In this document: in pieces, positions 17,497-28,085 of the stretch
How the letters are laid out: every line of letters begins with the position of its first letter
Position numbering within the stretch: the stretch's first letter is position 1
NCBI RefSeq assembly: GCF_022429645.1
Contig: NZ_CP092480.1
Span: forward strand, 771,501-835,500
Length of the DNA: 64,000 bases
Source of the DNA: Lutibacter sp. A80
GTDB lineage: Bacteria > Bacteroidota > Bacteroidia > Flavobacteriales > Flavobacteriaceae
Direction: 5' to 3'
Position numbers and translations under genes: made by a program
Notes under the pieces: generated by a model
Told to the model about the DNA's origin: nothing
The model's input: only the letters and a program-made list of their open reading frames with translations
The model's database searches: none

Positions 17497-18759
17497 TTAA
17501 ATTGTAAATCCGTTTGGAATTATTGCATCTTTTTTAACAACAACAATACCATCTCTAATAGCATAAATATCGTTTTCTGTATCTTCTAAATGTGGACCAC
17601 CACTAATTCTCACATCATCACCTATACAGCAGTTTTTATCTAAAATTGCATTTTTAACAAAACATCTGTTACCAATACCCATTGATACAATTTTTTCATT
17701 TAAAATATCTTCTAATGGTTGATAAAAATCACTACCCATCATATATGTATTTATTACAGTAGATTCTTCACCAATTTTAGAACGTACTCCAATAACAGAA
17801 TGTTCTATTTTGCCAGCATTAATTATACAACCATCTGCAATAACAGTTTTATCTAAAATTGTACCTGAAATTTTTGTTGTAGGCAACATTCTAGCGTGTG
17901 TATAAATACGTTTTTCTCTACTGTATAAATCAAATTTTGGAAAATCATCGGTTAAACCCAAATTAGCTTCAAAGAAAGAATCTATATTACCAATATCTGT
18001 CCAATAGCCTTCATATTGATAACTCAATGTTAAATGATCTTCAATAGATTGTGGTATAATTTCTTTTCCAAAATCTATGGTATCAGGGTTTTTCATCAGC
18101 TCAATTAATAGATCTCTGTTGAATATATAAATTCCCATAGAAGCTAAGTAATTTCTTCCTTCAGCTTTCATTCCATCACTAACATCTGAAGTCCAATCTG
18201 GTAATAAAGATGCGTCAGGTTTTTCAATAAAAGATGTAATTCTATTATTATCGTCAGCTTTTAAAATTCCAAAAGATGTTGCATCTTTAGCATTTACAGG
18301 GATTGTTGCAATTGAAATAGCAGCTTTTGCTTTTACATGGGCTTTCACCATTTTTTCAAAATCCATTTGATACAACTGATCTCCAGATAAAATTAAAGCA
18401 TAGTCAAAATCATGTCTTAAAAAATGATGCATACTTTGTCGTACAGCATCTGCAGTTCCTTGAAACCACCCTTTATTTCCAGGTGTTTGTTCAGCAGCTA
18501 AAACATCAACAAAAGCTGAACTAAAAAAACTAAAATGATACGTATTTTTTATGTGTCTATTTAAAGATGCAGAATTAAATTGCGTTAAGACATACATCTG
18601 TTTTATATTTGAATTTATACAATTTGAAATTGGAATATCTACCAATCTATATTTTCCTGCAATTGGTACTGCTGGTTTTGAACGTGTTTCTGTTAATGGA
18701 TGCAACCTCGATCCTTGTCCACCTCCTAAAATAATGGATAAAACTTTTTGTTTTGACAT
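17497..18759 (-). CDS. glgC: Glucose-1-phosphate adenylyltransferase
   Basis: The 420-aa enzyme makes ADP-glucose from glucose 1-phosphate and ATP, the committed step in bacterial glycogen synthesis. The N-terminal nucleotidyltransferase domain has LGGGQGSRLHPLTETRSKPAVPIAG and the Asp-containing LILSGDQLYQMDF, and the C-terminal part is a left-handed beta-helix with hexapeptide-like repeats. Length is typical. It follows the GT4 synthase gene by 45 bp and precedes glgE by 24 bp. ADP-glucose would be the donor for the adjacent GT4 enzyme. Confidence 0.95.
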   Translation of the reverse strand: MSKQKVLSIILGGGQGSRLHPLTETRSKPAVPIAGKYRLVDIPISNCINSNIKQMYVLTQFNSASLNRHIKNTYHFSFFSSAFVDVLAAEQTPGNKGWFQGTADAVRQSMHHFLRHDFDYALILSGDQLYQMDFEKMVKAHVKAKAAISIATIPVNAKDATSFGILKADDNNRITSFIEKPDASLLPDWTSDVSDGMKAEGRNYLASMGIYIFNRDLLIELMKNPDTIDFGKEIIPQSIEDHLTLSYQYEGYWTDIGNIDSFFEANLGLTDDFPKFDLYSREKRIYTHARMLPTTKISGTILDKTVIADGCIINAGKIEHSVIGVRSKIGEESTVINTYMMGSDFYQPLEDILNEKIVSMGIGNRCFVKNAILDKNCCIGDDVRISGGPHLEDTENDIYAIRDGIVVVKKDAIIPNGFTI

Positions 18760-18804
18760 AACTTTTTCTTTCTAAGTTTAAATATATTTTATAATTAAAT
18801 GTAA

Positions 18805-20004
18805 TTAAATCAACGATTTATATAAGCTTTCAACTTGACCAGCAATTGCAGCCCAATCAAAGTGCTCTTCCACTCTTTTTCGTCCATTAACTTCCATTTT
18901 ATTTCGTAATTCTTTATCTTTAACTACCTTATTTACACCTTCTGCTAAATCTCTTGCAAATTTATCTGGGTTAACAGGTTCAAACGGTGCTTCAGTTTGT
19001 TGTTCTACTGGTATTAAAATACCTGTTTTTCCATCAACAACAACTTCTTTAATACCACCAACTGCACTTGCCACTACCGCCGTATTACAAGCCATTGCTT
19101 CAATATTTATAATTCCAAAAGGCTCATAAATTGAAGGACAACAAAAAACAGTTGCGTGAGAATACAATTGAATAACCTCTTTTTTAGGTAACATTTCATC
19201 AATCCAAATAACATTTTCTCTTGCTTTTTTAACTTTACTAACACTTGCCTTCATTTCTTCTGCAATTTCAGGAGTATCTGGAGCCCCTGCACATAGCACT
19301 ATCTGTGTATCTGGATCAATATATTTTATAGCATTTACCAGATGTATTATTCCTTTTTGTCTTGTAATTCTACCTACAAAAAGCACATATGGCTTAGATG
19401 CATCTATACCAAAACGCTCTAATGTTGAGGTTTCAGAAGTAACAATATATTCTTTTAAATTTATTCCATTGTAAATCACTTTTACTTTTTCATCTTCAAC
19501 ATCAAAATATTTTAAAACATCCTCTTTTGTTTCCTTAGAAACAGCAATTACAGCATCTGCCATTTCAATAGCCGTTTTTTCAATCCAAGATGAAGCTTCA
19601 TAACCGTGGCCTAATTGTTCTCTTTTCCAAGGTCTAAGAGGTTCTAAAGAGTGTGTAGTAATTACCAATGGTACTCCATAACATAATTTTGCAACTATTC
19701 CTGCAAATTGGGCATACCATGTATGACAATGAACAATATCGGCATCAAATTCAGCGTTCATATGAAGACAGGTATTTAAACTATTAAATACTGCTTTTAA
19801 CTTATCGTCCGATTTCTCAAATACTTGATTATTATAAGGAAAACCTTTAACACTCATGTTTCCTGAACTTGAATCTTGATCACCAAAGCATTTTATATCA
19901 ATTTCCATTAATTTTTCTAACTCATTGGCTAAATATTCAACAACTACTCCTGCTCCACCATAAACATAAGGAGGAAATTCTTTTGTATAAAATAATGCTT
20001 TCAT
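18805..20004 (-). CDS. glgM: GT4 glycogen synthase / maltose-1-phosphate synthase (GlgA/GlgM-like)
   Basis: The ATG at 20004 is chosen over the upstream ATG at 20070 because it places MKALFYTKEFPPYVYGGAG at the N-terminus, as in actinobacterial GlgM/GlgA. The 399-aa GT-B enzyme has the N-terminal YGGAGVVVEYL loop rather than the KTGG motif of GT5 glycogen synthases, and the C-terminal donor site EPFGIINIEAMACN. In GlgM enzymes ADP-glucose is transferred to glucose 1-phosphate to give maltose 1-phosphate. The operon with glgE and maltokinase favours that reaction, but chain-elongating glycogen synthase activity cannot be excluded by sequence. It is the first gene of the operon. Confidence 0.8.
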   Translation of the reverse strand: MKALFYTKEFPPYVYGGAGVVVEYLANELEKLMEIDIKCFGDQDSSSGNMSVKGFPYNNQVFEKSDDKLKAVFNSLNTCLHMNAEFDADIVHCHTWYAQFAGIVAKLCYGVPLVITTHSLEPLRPWKREQLGHGYEASSWIEKTAIEMADAVIAVSKETKEDVLKYFDVEDEKVKVIYNGINLKEYIVTSETSTLERFGIDASKPYVLFVGRITRQKGIIHLVNAIKYIDPDTQIVLCAGAPDTPEIAEEMKASVSKVKKARENVIWIDEMLPKKEVIQLYSHATVFCCPSIYEPFGIINIEAMACNTAVVASAVGGIKEVVVDGKTGILIPVEQQTEAPFEPVNPDKFARDLAEGVNKVVKDKELRNKMEVNGRKRVEEHFDWAAIAGQVESLYKSLI

Positions 20005-20365
20005 AAATTTAGTTTCAAATAATATTTTTTTATAAATTTTAGTTTTTCTAATTTTCGAATGAATAAGCAATTTTTAATGAGAGAAAATCAAATTTTAACA
20101 TAGCATTTTCAATCAATAAATATAAAGTATTTTAACTAATTTATCAATTAGTTTACCCTTATTCTTTTGAACAAAAGTTACAAAAAATTTAGATAATATT
20201 TATTATATTTTGGAAAACGTTGTTACACAAGTTGCTTTACATTGTTTTTCAATGTTTTATATATTGTAATTTATTAATAATCACTATTTTTTGAATTTAT
20301 ACTATAAAAAAAGACGTTTTTACACGTCTTTTTTTTATGATTATTAAATATCAAATCATTCCAAA
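20005..20365. other. Intergenic region upstream of the glycogen operon
   Basis: This 361-bp AT-rich stretch separates the GT4 synthase start from the acnA stop. Apart from the acnA terminator near 20306-20335 I see no gene, RNA or clean TAnnTTTG promoter; the glycogen operon promoter must lie here but is not obvious. Confidence 0.5.
20306..20335 (-). terminator. Terminator of acnA
   Basis: AAAAAAAGACGT pairs with ACGTCTTTTTTT (12 bp) around a 6-nt loop, about 30 bp past the acnA stop codon. Both flanks are A/T runs, so it could act in both directions. Confidence 0.8.
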
Positions 20366-22627
20366 CTATGCATTCTCTTTCTTTATTAAATTTAAAGCAG
20401 AACCTTCATTGTACCAATCTATTTGGCTTTGATTATAAGTATGATTTAATTTTATTACATCTTTTGAACCATTAGTATGAACCAATTCTAAGGTTAATTG
20501 TTTTTCTGGAGCAAATTCATTTAAATCTAAAAAATTAAAAATATCATCTTCTTGAATTAAATCGTAATCTACCTCATTATCAAAAGTAAGCCCTAGCATA
20601 CCTTGCTTTTTCAAGTTAGTTTCATGAATACGTGCAAAAGATTTTACAATTACAGCTGCAACACCTAAATGTCTTGGTTCCATAGCCGCATGTTCTCTAG
20701 AAGAACCTTCTCCATAGTTATGATCACCTACAACAATAGATTTAACACCCGCTGCTTTATAAGCTCTTGCAACATCTGGTACACCTCCAAACTCACCTGT
20801 TAATTGGTTTTTTACAAAATTTGTTTTTTTACCAAAAGCATTTACAGCACCAATTAAACAGTTATTAGAAATATTATCTAAATGACCTCTAAAGCGTAAC
20901 CAAGGGCCTGCCATAGAAATATGATCTGTTGTACATTTTCCAAATGCTTTAATTAACAACTTTGCTCCTTTAATTTCGTTTCCAATCGGTTCAAAAGGAG
21001 TTAACAACTGTAATCTTTCTGAAGTAGGACTTACAGAAACTTCTACATTACTACCATCTTTTACAGGTTCTACATACCCAGCATCCTTAACATCAAAACC
21101 TAATGGAGGCAATTCTAATCCTTTTGGTTCATCTAATTTTACAGCCTCACCATCTTCATTAATAAGCGTATCATTCATTGGATCAAAATCTAATCGACCA
21201 GCTATTGCAATTGCTGCAACCATTTCTGGTGACCCCACAAACGCATGTGTATTAGGATTACCATCAGCACGTTTAGAAAAATTTCTATTAAACGAATGTA
21301 CAATAGTATTTTTTTCTTCACCTTTTAAATCGCTTCTATCCCACTGTCCAATACAAGGTCCACAAGCATTTGTAAAAATAGTAGCATTTAAATCTTCAAA
21401 AACTTTAAGAATTCCATCTCTTTCAGCAGTATACCTTACTTGTTCGGAACCTGGATTAATTCCAAAATCGGCTTTAGTTACCAATTTTTTATCAACAGCC
21501 TGTTTTGCAATAGATGCTGCACGAGATAAATCTTCATAAGAAGAGTTTGTACAGGAACCTATTAAACCCCAATCTACCTTAAGTGGCCAACCATTCTTTT
21601 TGGCTTTTTCACCTAATTCACCTACAGGAGTTGCCAAATCTGGCGTAAACGGTCCATTTAAATGAGGACGTAAAGTGTCTAAATTTATTTCAATTACTTG
21701 GTCAAAATATTTTTCTGGTTCAGCATATACTTCTGCATCTCCAGTTAAATATTCTTTTATTTTATTTGCTTCATCAGCAATATCACTTCTATCAGTAGCT
21801 CGTAAATAACGCTCCATTGAAGCATCGTAACCAAAAGTAGATGTTGTAGCACCTATTTCAGCTCCCATATTACAAATTGTACCTTTACCTGTACACGATA
21901 GATTTTTAGCTCCATCTCCAAAATATTCTACTATAGCACCCGTTCCTCCTTTTACGGTAAGAATTCCAGCTACTTTAAGTATTACATCTTTGGCTGATGT
22001 CCAACCATTTAATTTTCCAGTTAATTTAACACCAATAAGTTTCGGAAATTTAAGTTCCCAAGCCATACCTGCCATTACATCAACTGCATCTGCTCCTCCT
22101 ACTCCTACAGCTACCATTCCTAATCCACCTGCATTTACAGTATGTGAATCTGTTCCTATCATCATTCCCCCAGGAAAAGCATAATTTTCTAGAACAACTT
22201 GATGAATAATTCCTGCTCCTGGTTTCCAAAAACCAATTCCATATTTATTAGATACTGAAGCTAAAAAATCAAATACTTCTGAACTAGTTTTATTAGCCCT
22301 TTTTAAATCTAAATTGGCTCCTTGCTTAGCTTGTATTAAGTGATCACAATGTACTGTTGTTGGAACTGCAACTTTATCTTTACCAGCTTGCATAAATTGT
22401 AATAAAGCCATTTGTGCTGTTGCATCTTGACAAGCAATACGGTCTGGTGCAAAATCTACATAATCTTTACCTCTTGTAAAAGCCTTTGTAGTACTACCAT
22501 CCCATAAGTGGTTGTATAATATTTTTTCAGCTAAGGTTAAAGGTTTCCCTACTATTTCACGTGCAGTATTTACACGATCTGTCATTCGAGAATACACTTC
22601 TTTAATCATTTTAATATCAAATGCCAT
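20366..22627 (-). CDS. acnA: Aconitate hydratase (AcnA/mitochondrial type)
   Basis: The 753-aa enzyme interconverts citrate and isocitrate in the TCA cycle through a [4Fe-4S] cluster. Cluster Cys lie in GSCTNSS and [10 protein letters not shown], and the C-terminal swivel domain has the [17 protein letters not shown] signature with active-site residues. Length and sequence order match the mitochondrial-type aconitase rather than the larger AcnB. It is transcribed on the same strand as the adjacent acnB but each gene has its own terminator, so they look like independent units. The presence of both types side by side suggests differential use, for example under oxidative stress or iron limitation. 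Confidence 0.94.
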   Translation of the reverse strand: MAFDIKMIKEVYSRMTDRVNTAREIVGKPLTLAEKILYNHLWDGSTTKAFTRGKDYVDFAPDRIACQDATAQMALLQFMQAGKDKVAVPTTVHCDHLIQAKQGANLDLKRANKTSSEVFDFLASVSNKYGIGFWKPGAGIIHQVVLENYAFPGGMMIGTDSHTVNAGGLGMVAVGVGGADAVDVMAGMAWELKFPKLIGVKLTGKLNGWTSAKDVILKVAGILTVKGGTGAIVEYFGDGAKNLSCTGKGTICNMGAEIGATTSTFGYDASMERYLRATDRSDIADEANKIKEYLTGDAEVYAEPEKYFDQVIEINLDTLRPHLNGPFTPDLATPVGELGEKAKKNGWPLKVDWGLIGSCTNSSYEDLSRAASIAKQAVDKKLVTKADFGINPGSEQVRYTAERDGILKVFEDLNATIFTNACGPCIGQWDRSDLKGEEKNTIVHSFNRNFSKRADGNPNTHAFVGSPEMVAAIAIAGRLDFDPMNDTLINEDGEAVKLDEPKGLELPPLGFDVKDAGYVEPVKDGSNVEVSVSPTSERLQLLTPFEPIGNEIKGAKLLIKAFGKCTTDHISMAGPWLRFRGHLDNISNNCLIGAVNAFGKKTNFVKNQLTGEFGGVPDVARAYKAAGVKSIVVGDHNYGEGSSREHAAMEPRHLGVAAVIVKSFARIHETNLKKQGMLGLTFDNEVDYDLIQEDDIFNFLDLNEFAPEKQLTLELVHTNGSKDVIKLNHTYNQSQIDWYNEGSALNLIKKENA

Positions 22628-22731
22628 AAATTTTATTTAATTATTATTCAATTTCTAATATACAAAATAATTAGAGTATTAAAAAATTATTGTTTAAAAC
22701 TATATTATCAATAATATACCTTAAAAACTAA

Positions 22732-22760
22732 AAAAGCTTGAGTTTAGAACTCAAGCTTTT
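22732..22760 (-). terminator. Terminator of acnB
   Basis: A 13-bp perfect stem (AAAAGCTTGAGTT with AACTCAAGCTTTT) and 3-nt loop lies 22 bp past the acnB stop codon, followed on the minus strand by a T-run. Confidence 0.85.
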
Positions 22761-22782
22761 AAAATAGATAAAAAATTTATAA

Positions 22783-25560
22783 TTATTTTACTAATAGTTT
22801 ATGTGAAGGCTTGAATTTAGTTAAGTTAATTCCCTCAACTGCAGCTTCATATTCTTGTAAATTAGGTGTTCTACCTAAAACTGTTGAAATAACCACAACA
22901 GGTGTAGATGAAAGTAAAGACTCTCCTTTTTTCTCACCTGAATCTTTAACAACTCTTCCTTGGAAAAGACGTGTTGAAGTAGCCATTACAGTATCACCTG
23001 GCTCAGCTTTTTCTTGGTTCCCCATACATAAATTACACCCTGGACGTTCTAAATACAACATATTTTCATATTTTGTACGTGCAGCTGCTTTTGGATCATT
23101 ATCATCAAATTCGAAACCAGAATATCTTTGCAAGACTTCCCAATCTCCTTCAGCTTTCAATTCATCTACAATATTATAAGTAGGAGGCGCTACTACTAAT
23201 GGCGCTTTAAATTCTACTTTACCTTGCTGAGATTCAATATTTTTAAGCATTTGAGCAAGTATTTTCATATCACCTTTATGTACCATACACGAACCTACAA
23301 ATCCTAAATCAACTTGTTTTGTTCCACCATAATAAGACAAAGGTCTAATAGTGTCGTGTGTATATCTTTTAGATTCATCTTCATTATATACATCTGGATC
23401 TGCAATCATTGGTTCAATAATTTTATCAAGATCAACAACTACTTCTGCTGCATATTTTGCATTTGCATCTGGAGTTAATGCTGGTTTTTCTCCAGATTTA
23501 ATTTCAGCAATTCTTTTATTAGCAATAGCAATTAATCCTTTAAGAACTTCTAATTTATTATCCATTCCTTTATCGATCATAATTTGAATTCTACTTTTTG
23601 CAATCTCAAGAGATTCAATAAGCGTTTCATCTTCAGAAATACAAATAGAGGCTTTTGCTTTCATTTCTGCAGTCCAATCAGTAAATGTAAATGCTTGATC
23701 AGCAGTTAAAGTTCCTATATGAACTTCAATAACTCTACCTTGAAAAACATTATCTCCACCAAATTGAGACAACATTTGTTGTTGTGTTGCATGAACTACA
23801 TCACGAAAGTCCATATAACTCTTCATTTCTCCTTTAAAGGTAACTTTTACTGATTGCGGAATTGGCATTGAAGCTTCTCCTGTAGCAAGTGCTAAAGCAA
23901 CAGTACCAGAGTCTGCTCCAAAAGCAACACCTTTAGACATTCTTGTATGTGAATCTCCACCAATAATAATTGCCCAATCGTCTACCGTAATATCATTTAA
24001 AACCTTATGTATTACGTCGGTCATAGGTTTATATTTATTTTCAGGATCTCTAGCTGTAATTAAACCAAAATCGTTCATAAACTTCATCAATCTTGGAATG
24101 TTTGCTTTAGATTTATTATCCCAAACAGAAGCTGTATGACAACCTGACTGATATGCTCCATCAACAATTGGAGAGATAATAGTTGCAGCCATCATTTCTA
24201 ACTCTTGTGAAGTCATTAGACCTGTTGTGTCTTGAGAACCAACAATATTTACTTCTACACGAACATCAGATCCTGCATGTAATACTTTACCTGGAGTTGT
24301 ACCAACGGCATTTTTATTAAATATTTTTTCAACAGCTGTAAGTCCTTGATTTTCTATACTAATTTCTTTTGAAGTTGCATATACTGGTACAACATCTATT
24401 CCTAAAACTTTTGAAGCAAATGTCTGTAATTTTTTACCAAATACTACAGCATAAGAACCTCCTGCTTTTATAAATTCAGCTTTTTGAGGTGTTAATGAAG
24501 CTGAAATATCCATTAACTCTTGACTTCCATTATACAACTTCTTTTCTTTTGTATTTACTGTAAGTACAGTTCCTGTTGCAACAGAGTATACTTCTTCAAG
24601 AATAGGTTCTCCATCTGCATCTCTTAAGGTATTTCCTTCTGCATCTTTCTTTTTTACCCAATTTTTAAGATCAATTCCAATTCCTCCAGTAACACCAACT
24701 GTTGTTAAAAAAATAGGAGAAATTCCATTTGTACCAGCAATAATTGGTGCAATATTAATAAATGGTACATACGGACTAGCTTTTACCCCTGTCCATAGTG
24801 CTACATTATTTACTCCAGACATTCTAGAGGAACCAACTCCCATTGTTCCTTTTTCAGCAATAAGCATTACGCGTTTATCTGGGTGTTGTTTTTGTAACTC
24901 TAATAATTCATTTTGTTTTTCTTTATTATGTTCAAAAATACACTGTCCATGCAATTCTCTATCTGATCTAGAGTGTGCGTCTCCTCCTGGAGAAAGCAAA
25001 TCTGTAGATATATCACCTACACCGGCAACAAAAGTAACAACTTTTATTTCTTCAGGAATATCAGGTAATTTTGTAAAAAACTCTGCTTTAGCATAACTTT
25101 CAATAATATCTTTAGCTATTTCATTTCCATTTTTAAAAGCAGCTTCTAAACGAGCTGTATCTGCCTCATAAAGGAAAACTTGCGTTTTTAATACTGTTGC
25201 TGCTTGTTTTGCTAAAGAAACATCATCACCTAAAGCTATATCTAACAATACTTTTATTGAAGGTCCTCCTTTCATATGTGATAATTGTTCAAAGGCAAAA
25301 GTTGGAGTAATCTCTTTTACTATAAATTCACCTAAAATTATCTCTTTTAAAAATTTAGCTTTAACACCGGCAGCACTTGTAGTTCCTGGTAAAACATTAT
25401 AGATAAAAAACTTAAGAGAATCTTCTCTAAATTCGTTATCAATATCTTTTATTTGCTCAATAATTTCGCTTAATAATTTAGCACCATCAATAGGCTGAGG
25501 ACTTAGTCCTTGACCTTTTCTTTCTTCGATTTGCTCGATGTACTCTTTATAAGTATTCAT
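22783..25560 (-). CDS. acnB: Bifunctional aconitate hydratase 2/2-methylisocitrate dehydratase
   Basis: The 925-aa protein has the AcnB order: an N-terminal HEAT-like helical domain (about 1-160), the swivel domain with GDISTDLLSPGGDAHSRSDRELHG, then three catalytic domains. Cluster-binding Cys lie in GSCMVHKGD and in PGCNLCMGNQ near the C-terminus. AcnB acts in the TCA cycle and can also work on 2-methylisocitrate in propionate metabolism; no methylcitrate genes are adjacent. It lies directly upstream of acnA on the same strand, with 155 bp and a terminator between them. Length is slightly above the E. coli protein (865 aa). Confidence 0.94.
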   Translation of the reverse strand: MNTYKEYIEQIEERKGQGLSPQPIDGAKLLSEIIEQIKDIDNEFREDSLKFFIYNVLPGTTSAAGVKAKFLKEIILGEFIVKEITPTFAFEQLSHMKGGPSIKVLLDIALGDDVSLAKQAATVLKTQVFLYEADTARLEAAFKNGNEIAKDIIESYAKAEFFTKLPDIPEEIKVVTFVAGVGDISTDLLSPGGDAHSRSDRELHGQCIFEHNKEKQNELLELQKQHPDKRVMLIAEKGTMGVGSSRMSGVNNVALWTGVKASPYVPFINIAPIIAGTNGISPIFLTTVGVTGGIGIDLKNWVKKKDAEGNTLRDADGEPILEEVYSVATGTVLTVNTKEKKLYNGSQELMDISASLTPQKAEFIKAGGSYAVVFGKKLQTFASKVLGIDVVPVYATSKEISIENQGLTAVEKIFNKNAVGTTPGKVLHAGSDVRVEVNIVGSQDTTGLMTSQELEMMAATIISPIVDGAYQSGCHTASVWDNKSKANIPRLMKFMNDFGLITARDPENKYKPMTDVIHKVLNDITVDDWAIIIGGDSHTRMSKGVAFGADSGTVALALATGEASMPIPQSVKVTFKGEMKSYMDFRDVVHATQQQMLSQFGGDNVFQGRVIEVHIGTLTADQAFTFTDWTAEMKAKASICISEDETLIESLEIAKSRIQIMIDKGMDNKLEVLKGLIAIANKRIAEIKSGEKPALTPDANAKYAAEVVVDLDKIIEPMIADPDVYNEDESKRYTHDTIRPLSYYGGTKQVDLGFVGSCMVHKGDMKILAQMLKNIESQQGKVEFKAPLVVAPPTYNIVDELKAEGDWEVLQRYSGFEFDDNDPKAAARTKYENMLYLERPGCNLCMGNQEKAEPGDTVMATSTRLFQGRVVKDSGEKKGESLLSSTPVVVISTVLGRTPNLQEYEAAVEGINLTKFKPSHKLLVK

Positions 25561-25800
25561 AATATTTTTTGTGAATTTTTAGTATCTAAGACTTTAAGTA
25601 TTCTTTATTAAAATCTTATTTTTAATAGTTTTAGTTTATTATTTTTAACAAGCGAAGTTACAAAAAATGATGATTTTAAAAACAAGTTTATATTAACTAC
25701 TGAATTTTTACATATATATATTATTAACAAGCCTTTTATTTTAAATATATAAATTAAGAGTCCGAAAACGTTATAGTAATTAAGAATATGATAAAAAAAA

Positions 25801-26096
25801 GTAGGTCTATAAGCCGGATTTTGTTCTTTTAAAAAGTTCTTATCATTTATCTAGACTATAAATTACTTTATAGCTCAAGCTGCCTACCCCTTGAAATAAA
25901 ACGAGTAATTTTAAAATTTCAATATACGTGGCATTTCACCGCATAGAGTTTACCTGGTTTCACTACAGCCGAACTGTACTTGCTTTCTGTTGCACTTGTC
26001 CTCAACTTACGTTGGACGGATGTTATCCGCTATGCTACTCTGTGGTGTCCGGACTTTCCTCTTCAATGTTATTGAAGCGATAAGACGACCTACTTT
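25801..26096 (-). ncRNA. rnpB: RNase P RNA (rnpB)
   Basis: On the minus strand the 5' part contains GAGGAAAGTCCGGACACC (26045-26062), the conserved P4 strand of bacterial RNase P RNA. The 3' end contains AAAATCCGGCTTATAGACC, the complementary conserved segment. GTAGGTC near the 5' end can pair with GACCTAC at the 3' end (helix P1). Internal segments such as ACAGTTCGGCTGTAGTGAAACCAGGTAAACTC fragments are type A-like. A run of eight A residues at 25793-25800 (T on the RNA strand) ends the transcript. It is the catalytic RNA that matures tRNA 5' ends. An open frame that crosses it on the plus strand is spurious. End points are accurate to a few bases. Confidence 0.95.
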
Positions 26097-26100
26097 GCGG

Positions 26101-26108
26101 CAAAAGTA
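26101..26108 (-). promoter_or_regulatory. -7 box of rnpB
   Basis: TACTTTTG matches TAnnTTTG and ends 5 bp before the RNase P RNA 5' end, the distance expected for a transcription start. No TTG at the usual spacing. Confidence 0.55.
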
Positions 26109-26124
26109 CATTATATATTTGTAT

Positions 26125-26152
26125 AAAAAAACCCACTCAAAATTTGAGTGGG
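26125..26152 (-). terminator. Terminator after dnaJ
   Basis: CCCACTCAAA and TTTGAGTGGG form a 10-bp stem followed on the minus strand by TTTTTTT. It lies about 100 bp past the dnaJ stop and ahead of the rnpB promoter. Confidence 0.8.
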
Positions 26153-26253
26153 AAAATTGCTATGAAAAAGAAAAAGTGTTATCAGATATTTCACTAATAA
26201 CTTTCCAAATATATTTAATTTTTTATGAGTATTAAAATTAATACTACTTTTTT

Positions 26254-27390
26254 TTATGAAAACATATCTTTTACCTTTTCAAAAAATGATTTATCGAATT
26301 TTGAAGGGTTTGGAGTAAAATTTTCATTGTTTTTCATTTTCTTAAAAAACTCTTTTTGTTCTTTAGATAAGTTTTGTGGAGTCCATACATTTACATGTAT
26401 TAATAGGTCTCCATTTCCATAATGATCTATACTTGGCAACCCTTTTCCTCTTAAACGCAATATTTTTCCAGATTGTGTACCTGGTTCAATTTTAATTTTA
26501 ACTTTACCGGTTACTGTATCTATATTTTTATCTTCACCTAAAATAGCTTCAGAAAAATTAATATATAAGTCGTAATGTAAATTAGTTCCTTCTCTTTTTA
26601 AAGTTTCGTGTTTAATTTCTTCAATTACAACAATTAAATCTCCATCTACAGCATTATTTCCCGGTGCAGCATTACCTTTTCCGTTTACTTTTAGTTGAAC
26701 ACCTTCAGTTACTCCAGCTGGAATTTTAATTGAAACAGTCTCTTCTTTTTGTTCTAAACCTTGTGCATCTGCATTTTTTGGTCTTTTATCTAATACTTCA
26801 CCTGCACCATGACAATTTGGACAGGTAGAAGCAGATTGCATTCTTCCCAAAATAGTATTAGTAACTCGCATTACTTGCCCTGTTCCGTTACATGTTGTAC
26901 AAGTTTTAAAAGTTACACCAGCAGCTTGCACTTTTCTTTTAACTTTTACTTTTTTCTCTACGCCTTTTGCAATTTCTTCTAAGGTAAGTTTAACTCTAAT
27001 TCTTAGATTACTTCCTTTAACACGTGCTCTACCTCTAGAGCCGCCACTAAAACCGCCAAAGCCGCCACCGCCGCCAAATGCGCCACCAAAAATATCTCCA
27101 AATTGACTGAATATATCATCCATATTCATTCCTCCTCCTCCGAAGCCTCCGGCGCCACCGCCGTTTTCAAAAGCAGCATGACCATATTGATCGTAACGTG
27201 CTTTTTTATTCTCGTCGCTTAAAATTTCATAAGCTTCAGCTGCTTTTTTAAAGTTTTCTTCAGCTTCTTTATTTCCAGGATTTTTGTCAGGATGGTATTT
27301 TAGAGCCATCTTTCTATATCCTTTTTTTATTTCTGCAGGAGTTGCATTTTTTGAAACACCCAATATTTCGTAAAAATCTTGCTTTGCCAT
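26254..27390 (-). CDS. dnaJ: Chaperone DnaJ, reduced zinc-finger form
   Basis: The 378-aa Hsp40 co-chaperone stimulates the ATPase of DnaK. The J-domain (1-70) has HPD in [10 protein letters not shown], followed by a Gly/Phe-rich region (about 75-122). The zinc region has only two CxxCxGxG motifs (CTTCNGTG and CPNCHGAG) instead of the canonical four, so one zinc site rather than two is expected. This form occurs in other flavobacteria. The C-terminal substrate-binding domains are complete. grpE lies 29 bp upstream, so the two are one operon; dnaK is not in the window. Confidence 0.95.
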   Translation of the reverse strand: MAKQDFYEILGVSKNATPAEIKKGYRKMALKYHPDKNPGNKEAEENFKKAAEAYEILSDENKKARYDQYGHAAFENGGGAGGFGGGGMNMDDIFSQFGDIFGGAFGGGGGFGGFSGGSRGRARVKGSNLRIRVKLTLEEIAKGVEKKVKVKRKVQAAGVTFKTCTTCNGTGQVMRVTNTILGRMQSASTCPNCHGAGEVLDKRPKNADAQGLEQKEETVSIKIPAGVTEGVQLKVNGKGNAAPGNNAVDGDLIVVIEEIKHETLKREGTNLHYDLYINFSEAILGEDKNIDTVTGKVKIKIEPGTQSGKILRLRGKGLPSIDHYGNGDLLIHVNVWTPQNLSKEQKEFFKKMKNNENFTPNPSKFDKSFFEKVKDMFS

Positions 27391-27419
27391 TAATTTGTTA
27401 TTCGTAATTAAAATTATTT

Positions 27420-27947
27420 CTATTGTCCAATAACTACTTTAGGGTATCTTATTATTTTATCCCCTAACTTATAACCTTGTTCAACAATATCAATTATTTT
27501 TCCTTTTAAATCTTCAGAAGGTGCTGGAATTTGAGTAATTGCTTCATGCAATTCTACATCAAAAATATCCCCTTGCTCTACTTTAATATGAGTTAAGCCT
27601 TTTTTAGTTAAGGTATTATAAAACTTATCTTTAATAAGTTCCATTCCTTTTAAAAGTGCTTTGTCTTTTGCTTTTTTAATTTCATTTAAACCTCTGTCAA
27701 AATCATCTAAAATAGGCAGTAAAACTGTCATTAAATCTTCATTGGCAGTTTTAAACAATTCAACACGTTCTTTAGAAGTACGTTTTTTATAGTTTTCAAA
27801 TTCAGCAAATAATCGTAAAAATTTATCTTTCTCTTCAGCAACATCAAGCTTTAACTGCTCTTCTGCACTAATTTCATTAGTTTCTTGTTGTGTTGTTTCT
27901 TTATCGAGAATCTCTTTTTCGTCTTTTGAATCTTTCTTTGTGCTCAT
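27420..27947 (-). CDS. grpE: Nucleotide exchange factor GrpE
   Basis: The 175-aa protein releases ADP from DnaK. An acidic, Lys/Glu-rich N-terminus leads into a long coiled-coil (about 30-85, [25 protein letters not shown]) and a beta-rich wing with the GrpE signature around [20 protein letters not shown]. The ATG at 27947 (MSTKKDSK) is preferred over one at 27971 because a TACTTTTG box at 27984-27991 would leave almost no leader for the upstream ATG. dnaJ follows by 29 bp. Length is normal. Confidence 0.93.
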   Translation of the reverse strand: MSTKKDSKDEKEILDKETTQQETNEISAEEQLKLDVAEEKDKFLRLFAEFENYKKRTSKERVELFKTANEDLMTVLLPILDDFDRGLNEIKKAKDKALLKGMELIKDKFYNTLTKKGLTHIKVEQGDIFDVELHEAITQIPAPSEDLKGKIIDIVEQGYKLGDKIIRYPKVVIGQ

Positions 27948-27983
27948 AATTTCATCTAAAAAATTTATCAATTATAATATTAG

Positions 27984-27991
27984 CAAAAGTA
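27984..27991 (-). promoter_or_regulatory. Putative -7 box of grpE-dnaJ
   Basis: TACTTTTG on the minus strand matches TAnnTTTG, 36 bp upstream of the preferred grpE ATG. A TTG partner is not visible. Confidence 0.45.
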
Positions 27992-28085
27992 TTGCCACTT
28001 TATATAATTATGACATTATGACATTGGTATGAAATTTTTTATTAAAAACTTGAAAAATTAAGCGCTTGAATTATTCAAAAATTTA

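Noticed and set aside
25990..26235. Plus-strand open frame of 81 codons
   Set aside because: It lies across the conserved RNase P RNA on the other strand and has no protein-like features.
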